Positions 29,150 through 38,904 of a DNA stretch of 53,293 nt are shown here, piece by piece. Every line of letters starts with the position of its first letter. The stretch's first letter is position 1. The notes beneath the pieces were generated by a model, which was given only the letters and a program-made list of their open reading frames with translations, did not search any database and was not told where the DNA came from. This stretch comes from Azolla pinnata (lineage: Eukaryota; Streptophyta; Polypodiopsida; Salviniales; Salviniaceae), in the NCBI GenBank assembly GCA_037176905.1, contig JBBBWG010003336.1, positions 40,459-93,751 of the forward strand, written 5' to 3'. Both the position numbers and the translations under genes were made by a program.

Positions 29150-32100
29150 CTAGCAAGACAATTGCCCTTTGATTACTTCGGCGGCCCTTGCAAGCATTTC
29201 CAGCGACTGCGGTATAGGCTGCAAACACTGCTGTAGAACCCCAATCAGCTGAGATGCCAATGGTGCCATTGCTCCACTACAAAAACTGTGCAATGTGCCA
29301 GATGGAGAATTGCGGGCCATCCTGGTTAGAGTTCTACAGTACTTATCAATACTCGATGGAAACTCGTACGCAAACACTGTTCCCATGTCAGCGATATCAA
29401 TTTGGCTCAGAACATGTTCTGTTGATAAAAGCACGTGTATTCTTCCATCCCTGATGATGCAAAAGACATTATTTAGATATGTTCATTGACGTTATTATGA
29501 AACACAAAACTTTACAACAGTCTTTACTATGAAAATATCAATGTAATTTCAAAATCTCAATCCATCCACCAGGAAATAATCATACTATCAAAATATATGT
29601 GAACTACAAACATATTTCCTCGTTTCAGGCACCAAACATATTACAGCAGCAAGCATGCTACAAACATATTCCCTTGTTACTTAATCTGTATACGAAGTCT
29701 ACAGAAAGTTTGTTGCAGAAGCTTCAACTTACCTAAACTTCTCCAAAGTAAGTTGGATTGAGTCATTTTCACCAGCGAAATAACCCACCGTAAATCCTGC
29801 TTCTTCCAAGGAACTTTTAATCTGCATAAGTGTCTTGGAGTGTTGAAAAAGTACTAGAGAGCCATTAAAGGTAGCACCAGTTGGTTGGCTATCATGATGT
29901 GTTTTCAGTAATTTCAGGAACTGCAAGCAGAGAAACCTATTTACAGACAGAAAACAACAAAAAACTGGAAAGGCAGAAACAATGGACCATATTTGGCCTG
30001 TAGAAATCTATTAGTTGCTTACCTTTTGCAACTTCTTTTCTTCTGATACCACCACATGTACATTCTGGTATATGCATGTGCTGCATTCCAACAAATTTTC
30101 ATCTGATGTCACTCTGAGCATGTGATGTGCCAGTAGCTTCTGACATGTAAGATATGACTTGTTTGAAATAACCCTACTCAATAGAGCGGTTTGCACATCT
30201 GTACCTACGGCTGATTTGATTCTTCCTAAATGATCTCCAAAGCCACAAGAAACCATTTCCTCTAATTCATGTACTATCTGCAATACAATTTTCCCATAGA
30301 GTAATGGCCACAAGAAACTCGATTCATTAATTCAAGAGAGAAGAGAGAATACTATAAGGAATATTACATACCATGAAAGAAACGTTCGAGATAGAAACAG
30401 CACCAACAGAAAGAAGATCACAAAGCCTTTCAGGTGTTGCAATCAAGATCTCAGGTGATATGTGCGATAACCTAAAAGATAAAGAAAGCTTTCAGAGGTC
30501 AACAAACAAATTGTGAGCAAAGTAGTTTCAATGATCAACTTTTCATTCGTTAGTATGGCAATTTGTAGAATATTTTTTGGGATCTTGTGCTCACTGTAAT
30601 TACAACAATTGACTATTAAATGCTCCCAAGTATAAAGTACCCTTCGATTTGATGCTGAAGAATAGCTCCAGTATGTAAACTCACAGCATGAAACCCTGTG
30701 TGTGGCTTGATCGACTTGCAAATATTTCTGACCTGGAAAGAGAAAATCAACAAAAACTTAATTTGAACATAAAGGGCATAGTTCCCAAAGAAATAACATT
30801 CTTTCTGTATAGCAACATCAATGGAAACGATACTGCAAAAAACTTACTTCACAAGCATATTCTTTGTTTTGGACAATGAGCAGCACACATGGATTTATGC
30901 ACTTTCTCGCAGAAGTCCTTTTTGCTGAGACATGGGTAACAGCAGCTAATACACTGCATGCAGCAGTATATTTGTTAGAGTTTCTCCCAGTTGCAAGTAC
31001 ATCATAACCAGATCCACATGCCTCCAAAAATTGCTTATCCCACTCAGTTATTATGGATTTCATGTTTGCTTCCGAGTTCAAATCAGACATATCAAAATCT
31101 TCATCTCCTGAAGATCCTAGCATATTTGCATTTACAAGAGCACATAGAACTGTTTCAAATGTCCCAAATCCTGATGGAGCCCACAAACCATCTTTCTTTA
31201 CACATGCTTCAAGAGCTGGTCTCCATTGTACTGGCTCACTGTTTGCACGTCCATTATTATACTCTCCTGCAAATGATGAACCCTTTGATCGAGAAGCACT
31301 AGGCATTTTGACAGTGGATGACTTGAGTTCCTTGGTTCCTGTTTGTACTTTTGACTTCGTTTCCCTTCCATTAGTTTCCACGTCTTCACATGCTTTACCA
31401 TTTGAAAGGATCTTTCTATCATCTTTTACATTTTCTTTCTTTTTCTTCACTTTCGCTTTCCCTTGCTTCTCCTTGTACAGATCATTGAAAGGGTCATCAA
31501 CAGTGGGAAGGGAATAACACATTCCCTGCAAAACAATCACACTCCATTAGATCCTCCATATTTCCTTGAGAATCATATAAGTATGCTGAGGCAGTTAACT
31601 AGCGCAAATTGGATGTTCTCTGTTTCGATTTACTTGTAATGACTCCAACGTGGCTTTCCACTCTTATGCCCCAATCTAGATTTCGTCATCCAATTTAACA
31701 CTATTTACACCTTTTGTCACCAATAATTGTAGCTGGATGCAGGACTGCAGCAATTCTACCACCAGCACATGGATCAAATTTCTTGCTATTATTGAAAATC
31801 GAGAAATATTTGATAGGCAACACATTCCATATCCATATCCTACATGAACACATACTACAAGCATCTCAGCTAATATCGAAACCAACACATCTTCCTCGCT
31901 TTTACATCAACTTGGGGCCATAAGTCACATCATGTGTGAGTGGAAAACTATCAGGGATGGGCAACCCCATTATAGGAGAAAATCAATGAAATCATGAGGG
32001 TTAAATAAATTTACACAGGTAAACAGCCTATAGACTAGCATTCTTGAACTAGCTTTCCTAAAGACAAATTAGCTGAATGCAGTGAAGCACACAACAAAGA

Positions 32101-32943
32101 TCAAACTTGAACCTTAATTTCTCAAACAAGGCATTCATTGCCACGGTTTCCTTTTTCTGATGGAGACCGATATACATGTGGTATGCAGCCCCATAAGCAA
32201 GATATCCTTTGATCAGGCATTGGGATGTCTCCTCTGAAAAATTAAAACACAGGTCCAAACAAAGGGCAGAATTTCTCCATGATACATTCAGGATATGCAT
32301 CTAAATAAGCAAGATGTCTTGATCAGATGTTCTCTCCGACAGACTAAAACCAGGAAAAAAGATATTTATTGACACGATTTCCTTTTTCCGAATGCAGAAT
32401 GCAGAATGCCACGATTGCCATGATACATTCAGAATGCAGCTAAATAAGCAAGATATTTCGATTAGGCACTGGGATGTTTCTTCCGACAAACTAAAGCCTA
32501 GGCCCAAAAAAAAAAGCGAAATTTCACCACTATGCAACCAGGATGCAGCTAACTAAGAAAGATATTTCGATCAAGCACTAGGATGTTTCGTGTGAAAGAC
32601 TAGAGCCCAGGCCTGAAAGTCATTCATTGCCACGGTTTCCTTTTCTGATGGAGACCGCTATACTTTCAGAATGTAGCTAAGTTAAGGAAGATCTTTCGAT
32701 CCATGCACTGGGATGTTTCATCCTACAAACTAAAAAACAAACCAAAAGAAAGAACGGAATTTCACCTTTGGAGGAGGGTTGGGGGGGGGGGGGAGCCGAG
32801 CATACCTCGCAAACTCTGCGCCGGCCGACTTTGCGCCTGTGCCGAGCTGCTTCAACGCCAGTGGAGAAATCGACCGTGTTTCTGAGGCGCTTGCGAGCGG
32901 CCTTAGTCCGCTTCTTCGCAAGGTACTCTTCAGTTCTCCCCAT
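29150..32943 (-). CDS. Degenerate DEAD-box helicase-like protein
   Basis: Seven exons: 32943-32806, 31525-30848, 30732-30641, 30471-30372, 30277-30023, 29920-29733 and 29450-29150. They total 1752 nt, or 583 aa, in consistent phase. Both RecA-like halves of an SF2 helicase can be followed, but the key motifs are eroded. Walker A is LATGRNSNKYT (about 223-233) instead of AxTGxGKT; motif Ia region is LLIVQNKEYA; motif Ib is intact as ATPERL; motif II is VHELEE (338-343) instead of DEAD; motif V is LLSTEHVLSQIDI; motif VI is RMARNSPSGT rather than HRxGRxGR. The N-terminus (1-46) is very basic, starting MGRTEEYLAKKRTK. A Lys-rich linker follows (KKKKENVKDDRK), suggesting nuclear/nucleolar location. 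It resembles a plant-specific P-loop/helicase-like family (At2g28600-like, from memory). Likely no ATPase activity; a scaffolding or RNA-binding role is inferred only. Confidence 0.85.
32130..32770. repeat. Degenerate tandem repeat in intron 1 of the helicase-like gene
   Basis: About five diverged units of roughly 105-140 bp each carry the words agctaa.taag.aagatat, tttcgatcaggcactgggatg and gacaaactaaa.cc.ggcc. They start near 32190, 32295, 32435, 32550 and 32670. The sub-word attgccacggtttccttttt recurs at about 32137 and 32624. All lie in the intron 31526-32805. Confidence 0.8.
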
Positions 32944-34002
32944 GCGGGCAACGCAATCTCTAGCTTTTACAAAGGCCCTAGAAAAACAAGATCATCGCCT
33001 TTCTTCTTCTTCTTCTTCTTCTTCTTCTCCTTCTTCTTCTTCTTCTTCTGCTTCAGCTGCTGCTGCTGCTGCTTTCTTCTTCTTCTGCTTCTTCTTCTGC
33101 TGCTGCTGCTGCTGCTTCTTTCTTCTTCTTCTTCTTCTTCTTCTGCTTCAGCTGCTGCTGCTGCTGCTTCTTTCTTCTTCTTCTTCTTCTTCTTCTTCTT
33201 CTTTTTCTTTCTTCTTCTTCTTTCTCAGTTTCATAAATTTCCCAAAACCCCTACCTTTGCATTTGGAGCAGATAGATGTAAGCTTCCTCCATTTTATATA
33301 TTGTTTATGGGATAAGATCTGTATTGCAGGGGAATTTGTTTTGGGATTGTGACAGAGTGAATATAGAGGCGTGGATCGGATCATGTCGATCACCGCTGTT
33401 GCTGGAGAAGACCTTAACCATCATCTAGCCTGAATCGGATCGGATCACGAGCAGTCAGAGGTGCAAATGACTGATCATATTGGAGCAACTGAAACTCCCT
33501 CGATGCTTGTATTGGAGCAATTAGAGGTGCATATTGAATGCGACAGGGGGATCATCGCGGAAGATTCGGAAACACCAAAGCTGCCTTCCACTATTCGACG
33601 AGGCAGAGATATCTCTACCGCTCCGATCTTCTAAACTCCGAGTCTGTTAAGCCCGAGAGTTGCCCTCAAATCGTCCGAGAGAGACAAGCAAAAGGAAACG
33701 AATGATTGTGAAACCTCAAAATCCAATTAGCAGAGATCGTTCGCAAAAGAAACATCCCCTTCTTTCATCCAATCAGCCTTTAAAATATGCTCAAATAGGC
33801 AGAGCCCAATCCAAGAGTTCCTTCCTGTGAAGAAACATCCAGCACTTTAGAAATATGCTTAAATAGGTTGTGTTTTTCTTCCATGCAGAGTTGACAATGA
33901 TGCAGCATAAAACCCCAAATGTGAAGAAACATCCCCTTTCTTATCGATTAGGATGCTCAAATAGGGCTGGTTCTATATCGACAGCCCAGAAATTCAAGAG
34001 TT
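32944..34002. other. Intergenic region with long TTC/TGC microsatellite
   Basis: The 5' flank of the helicase-like gene and 3' flank of the Obg gene. The notable element is the compound microsatellite at 33000-33225. The rest (33230-34002) has no ORF with a recognisable domain. A recurring word, agaaacatcccctttc/aaaatatgctcaaatagg, appears at about 33750, 33835 and 33925. Confidence 0.55.
33000..33225. repeat. (TTC)n/(TGC)n compound microsatellite
   Basis: About 225 bp of TTC runs are interrupted by TGC runs; the segment cttcagctgctgctgctgct appears twice (about 33050 and 33147). It begins about 57 bp upstream of the ATG of the minus-strand helicase-like gene, where it reads GAA/GCA. ORFs giving Ser-, Phe- or Leu-runs here are not genes. 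Confidence 0.95.
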
Positions 34003-36673
34003 TTAAGAATGATGCAGCATGGACCCTGGTGAAGTTACAAGCTCTCTCAGAGCTACCCGAAGCTCGCTAATCCCCTGCTCCAGAGGAGCACAAACAGGTA
34101 CGACAATCAGAGAAGGAAGCCGGTTCCTGAGCTCTCCGAGGCCCTCCAGGGCCCCCTTCTCATCAATCTTGGTGCCGATGACGATCGTGGGCTTTCGCGA
34201 GAGCCCCGGTTGAAACATCTCGAGCTCGAATCGAAGGTCTTCGAACTGAATCCACGGGGGAGAGCCAGGGCCAGAGCCAGAGCCAGAGCCACCTGACAAG
34301 TCGATGACGAATGCGAGCGCTTTCGTCCTCTCGACGTGCCTCAGAAAGTCATGGCCAAGCCCCACATTCTTGTGGGCACCCTTGACGAGCCCGGGAATGT
34401 CGGCGATGGTGATGGAGAAGAAGTCTTCGAATTCGAGCTTGCCCAGGTTGGGCCTCAGCGTCGTGAACGCATAGTGCCCAACTTTGGGTTTCGCTCGCGA
34501 TATCGCGCCCAAAAGAGTGCTCTTCCCAGCGTTCGGGGCTCCCACGAAACCCACGTCGGCGATCGTCTTCAGCTCCAGTGCGAGATACGCATGCGTTCCC
34601 GGATGTCCCCGTTCATGCTCTCTGCTCGGAAGCTGCTTCTTCGATCCGACTCCTCTGGGCATCGACGCATTACCGCGCCCGCCTTCCCCGCCCGATGCCA
34701 CCGTCAGAGTTTCCCCGGCTTTCAAGAGCTCTGCCACAAGCTCTGGCTCTGCTTTGGCTTCACCAGACTCTTCTTCAGACTCTTCATCATCGTCGTCCTC
34801 GTCGCCGGCGGCATTTCCGGCATCTTCAAGATCTGCGTCGATGCAGCTCTCGCTCTCTTCCAGAGTGTTAAAATGCCTTTCTGGATTCGCATCCGGGGAC
34901 TCGCCGTTCTCAACGAGCGATGGAATCTCGCCGTTAATCAAGTGAATAACTGTTCCCATGGGTACCCGGATGACCTGAAGTGACGAAAGAATCAAAACTG
35001 GTAATTACCTACAACTATAATGAAAAACCAACAATCCAAGCCACATAGTAATCACATTTGACATGAGCTTATCCTGCAAATATCAGTAAGACTAAAATTA
35101 GGTTGAATACATACAATCAGTAGGGATGAAAATCTATTTTAAGGGAGCTGAGATTTAAAGTTAGGATTCCTACAGCCGTTTCAGATCTTGACGATCCTAC
35201 GAAGCTGTATTCGCTATTGGTCAATTGTGCGTGATTTTAAAGTTTTACATGGATATACCTTGTCCTCACCTCGACTTCCAATTCGCTTTTTCGAAGAACC
35301 TGNNNNNNNNNNNNNNNNNNNNNNNNNNNNNNNNNNNNNNNNNNNNNNNNNNNNNNNNNNNNNNNNNNNNNNNNNNNNNNNNNNNNNNNNNNNNNNNNNN
35401 NNCCCCTCCCATAATATAACATTTGACATAAATGTCTCATAATTATCCTGATCTCTCTCTCTCCGAGATCATCCCAATTGCACCAATCGCCTATAATATC
35501 TCATGCATTTGACATAAATTCTGTTTGATTGCTTTCAAAATGTAAGGCCAATAATTTAAACATGCTAAAATCTATGTTATGGCAATCTTAAAGCACTTCA
35601 AAAAGGAATTGTTCCCCTAGAATAAGGCAGGAGAGTTCGAATATACGAAGTGATGCTGGAGGTGACTGTAGTCCCAAAACTCATCAGTGCATAAAAGAAC
35701 GACATCCCCACCTCTCCCTCCTCTTCCACCTGAGAAAACAAATGGGCAATGACGGCCATGTACGAGGCAGATTAGAAAAACAATGTTAAAAACAGTGTTT
35801 TTTGTAAGGATCTACCATCAGCTTCCCCATATCGATCATGCCTACTCCTTCTAAAGCTCGTGCAACCGTCACCCCCAGTACCACCTTTTACATGAATTTG
35901 CTTCCTGTCAATCATCTTCCGCTCCTGTCATGAATGCAAATTACCATCTATAGGATGTCACCCCATCTATAGAATGCAAATTACCATCTATAAATCTTAC
36001 GAATTTAAAGTGTATGTAATGTCTAATGATCATGAATGTGGTTATCACTGGAGGACCATTAAACCTTAAAAGTATATGTAGTGTCTAATGATCATGAATG
36101 TGGCTATCACTGGAGGATCAATATCTCTTAGTATCAAAAACATAAGAAACTAGCATATCCTTCCTCATAATCGACTGGATAAACGCTTTTACTTGATCTG
36201 ATCTGTAGAAGACATCATCAAGAACTTTATAGGGTGGGCAGGTGTTATGTACAAAATCCTTATGAAATGCAAGCACATACAAACTATCAGTCAGGAAGTG
36301 GCTACTCCATTAAATATTCAACTATGAATGCATACACAATTGATGAGTCATCATATCAATAGTTCAACAAAGTTTGACCATGGGTTACAGCCCATATTCT
36401 TTACAGAGTAGACTCGATTTTATTTTTAGAGGAACTGCACAATCTGAATGCACCATCATATAACACGAAAGTTTATTTCACACACTGACTCCACTTAAAA
36501 ACAATTCACATAACAAAATGAAATCCAGGAGACGTTTCAACTAAAATTACTGGAATGAACCCACCAACCTGCAAAGGAGCTGATTTATACTCTCTTTTAC
36601 ATCCCAATCCTTTGCCTAGCCAAGTTAATTTTTCTGAGTGAAAATATTTTGCTAACCAAGTGCCTCTGAGCAT
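34003..36673 (-). CDS. Obg-family GTPase, probably mitochondrial (ObgM/MTG2-like), interrupted by a gap
   Basis: GTP-binding protein of the Obg/CgtA family, which assists assembly of the large organellar ribosomal subunit. Exons seen: 36673-36569, 35924-35816, 35729-35647, a partial exon ending at 35259 whose upstream part enters the 100-N gap (35303-35402), and 34974-34003. Exon 1 encodes a Trp/Lys-rich, hydroxylated presequence (MLRGTWLAKYF...). Next comes the Gly-rich Obg fold (VKGGTGGDG, GGRGGRGGDV, then GSSKKRIGSRGEDK after the gap), VPMGTVIHL, a long acidic insert, and the G domain: G1 GAPNAGKST, G2 around YAFTTLRPNLG, G3 DIPGLVKGAH, G4 TKID, and the G5 region near VVPVCAPLE. A Ser-Gly repeat (SGGSGSGSGPGS) lies between G3 and G4. 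The acidic insert and MTG2-like N-terminus favour the mitochondrial ObgM over the plastid ObgC. Coding sequence across the gap is missing. Confidence 0.9.
35303..35402. other. Assembly gap (100 N)
   Basis: Exactly 100 undetermined bases, the conventional size for a gap of unknown length. It falls on the upstream border of an Obg coding exon, so part of that exon (the KGGHG-type segment expected before GSSKK) is hidden. Confidence 0.98.
35932..36120. repeat. Two short tandem duplications in Obg intron 1
   Basis: A 40-bp period repeat has gaatgcaaattaccatctat at 35932 and 35972. A 62-bp period repeat has gtctaatgatcatgaatgtg at 36021 and 36083, followed by tatcactggagga. Both are inside the intron 35925-36568. 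Confidence 0.85.
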
Positions 36674-37804
36674 CTGTTGTATAAGCAACAAACAATAAAA
36701 ATAAGATTATGAGCATCCTTTCCTGAAATAAAACACTTTTATTTGAACATTGTCATATAAAAGAACAACTGCGCGACTCTTTTTCACCCTAGTTTAATAT
36801 TTCACTTTCCAGCAATTTTAAGAGAGAAAACAAGCAAATACTATCTTGCGGTTCCATACAATGGTCTCAAACAGAACAATGTAATATAAGGTTCTTGTCC
36901 CTTACAAAGAATTGACCTACCTTCTTCCAATTGTACAGGTATCGGTATTGCATTAGAAAGAGGAGCAAATGCATTACGTAAATATAAAGAGAATTATGCT
37001 AAGTAAGAAAAGAGATACCTCAGAGGAAGCTAAATTTTCTTCAGAATCAATTCAGTTCAATCAGATGATTCTTCTTGATGACTATAACTGCACAAAAATT
37101 ATGCCTGTTTCTGTTACCTTTGCATATTTCTTATCTGTGATCTTCTTGTCTTTCCCTGGTTAGACGCCACAATACAGAGGGGTATAGGGTTACATATCCA
37201 AAATCTTTGGGAAGCATTCTGGTAAGCATCCAAGAATCCCTTTGGGGTAATTTCATAAATTTCCATACCTACTCTCGTACAGGGACTCTGATGAATATGT
37301 GAATCCAACCCACCGACCATTAGTGTACTCGTGAATATAAAAAGTCCTAGGACCCAGCAATGGTTCAGTTTGGTTTGGGAAGGCTCACGCCAAACTGTTC
37401 TAAAAGCAAACCATCAAAACGTTTTGAAACTTAAAATTAGACTAAACCGTTTAAACCACTGAAAACTCTTAAACGACCTAAACGATGGTTTCAAGCTGTT
37501 TAAGCTGCTTAAACGACAATTTCTAACTATTTAGAACAAACCATTACACAAAACTTGAAATCTGAACCAAACCAAACTGAGGCAAGCCACTAAGACCGGA
37601 CCAAACTGAAACATAAAATTGTTCAAACCATGAAGCCATGGTTTGCGATTCCATTTCAGAGTTATTTCACACGATAGCAGCATCGTATTCTTATAATCGG
37701 TTTCTCAATTGCTTGCTCTCCCAACACCTAATCCATCCACGAACATAAACCCCTCGCCTCCTTAATTATCCATTAATAATTTCCTTATTCACAACCAAAA
37801 TCAA
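36674..37804. other. 5' flank of the Obg gene, otherwise empty
   Basis: AT-rich sequence. About 37360-37640 is rich in variants of aaaccgtttaaac and aaaccaaac, a style common in decayed intergenic plant repeats. A minus-strand ORF at 37119-37320 has an ordinary amino-acid composition (…GMEIYEITPKGFLD…) but no recognised family. Confidence 0.4.
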
Positions 37805-38738
37805 TCATTCTATTGTTATTTTCCATTTCTGATACCAGCCCCTTAACTTTCTAGAAAAGATGGGCAGATCCTCCGTAAGTATTCTTTCAGGACTTTGACA
37901 AAAAAAGAAATATATCTCCATTAAACTTTCAACTTGATGATGCTTAGAAAATGTGCTTATCTTATGGACGTCCTCCACACAATCGGTATCAATGACATTC
38001 CACAACCATAGTTCAATCCATGAAAGATATGGAATTAGAATAGTAAAAAGCATAATCACACCTTTATCATAAAAAGCAGAAAGAGACCTAAGGCAGTCCT
38101 TAGTATCTGCTCCCACTTTTGTGACATCATCAGCATCAAATTCCTCGATTATCTTCGCATTTTCTTTCGTACACTCTTCCATGACTGAATCGGCCATACC
38201 TCACAAAATTTCTCAATGGTTATCATCATGACCTACATGTGCATGTGTCATAGCATCAACATAAGATATGTTGGCAGAAGTATCACGTCTTTGCTGCTTA
38301 CCAACCGATTTCATATCCCTATTCAAATCCCACTTTGGCATGTCCAATGAATTCTTAGACATCACTATTTGCATCTTTGTCGAAACATCTATGTCGGCAG
38401 AGATATCCATCCTGCGACCTTGTTTCAGCCCCAGTTTTCTGCACCAATCACGGATTGTGACGTGTTTTAGATCGATGCGTAGCTCTCGCCGAGAGCTTTC
38501 CAAAGCATAATGTGCTCCTCAAACAGTGCTCCGTAGAGCTCTAGGCAAAATACTATGTACTTTGCCAGTGCTCTTCCGTGGTGAGGTTCGTCTCACTTCT
38601 TCTTGCTGGTGCTGCTCTCTCTCTCTCTCTCTCTACCTCGCTCGCTGAAAGAGGAAATGCACTCACCTTTGAGGACTTCTCGGCTGTTGGGTCCGTAGCT
38701 TGCACCAAGTCTGCCTCTTCCGGCTTGCTGCAGGTCAC
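37805..38738 (-). CDS. Unassigned minus-strand ORF cluster, hypothetical
   Basis: Three open stretches lie on the minus strand. The first, about 38738-38670, is preceded by a GA/GAGGAG leader and ends at a good donor (AAAG|GTGAGT). The second is 38503-38213 and the third 38197-37805; these two are in the same frame, separated by two nearby stop codons. The third starts MADSVMEECTKENAK. No domain is recognised. The set could be a small gene transcribed divergently from the FAS1 gene at 38905, a decayed gene, or chance. Exact exon structure is not supported. Confidence 0.2.
38614..38634. repeat. (CT)n microsatellite
   Basis: A 21-bp CT run lies between the divergent FAS1 gene and the hypothetical minus-strand ORFs. 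A second CT-rich tract is at about 38759-38800. Confidence 0.85.
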
Positions 38739-38904
38739 CGCTTCCGCTTGTCTCTCCGCCTCCTCCTCCTCTCTCTCTCTCTCCTTCTTTCTCTCTGTCT
38801 TTCGGGGGTTTAAGCTTTATGTAACAGGAGGTATATTTATATGCTTCTGACGTTCTAGACAATTGCAACAATAGTCCTACAGACCAACGACAGTGAAGAA
38901 GCTG

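Noticed and set aside
32768-33352. ORFs with long Ser, Phe or Leu runs on the + strand
   Set aside because: They are the three readings of the TTC/TGC microsatellite upstream of the helicase-like gene; no domain is present.
34336-34983. Plus-strand 215-codon ORF within the Obg gene
   Set aside because: Shadow of the GC-rich minus-strand G-domain exon; the composition mirrors the antisense codons.
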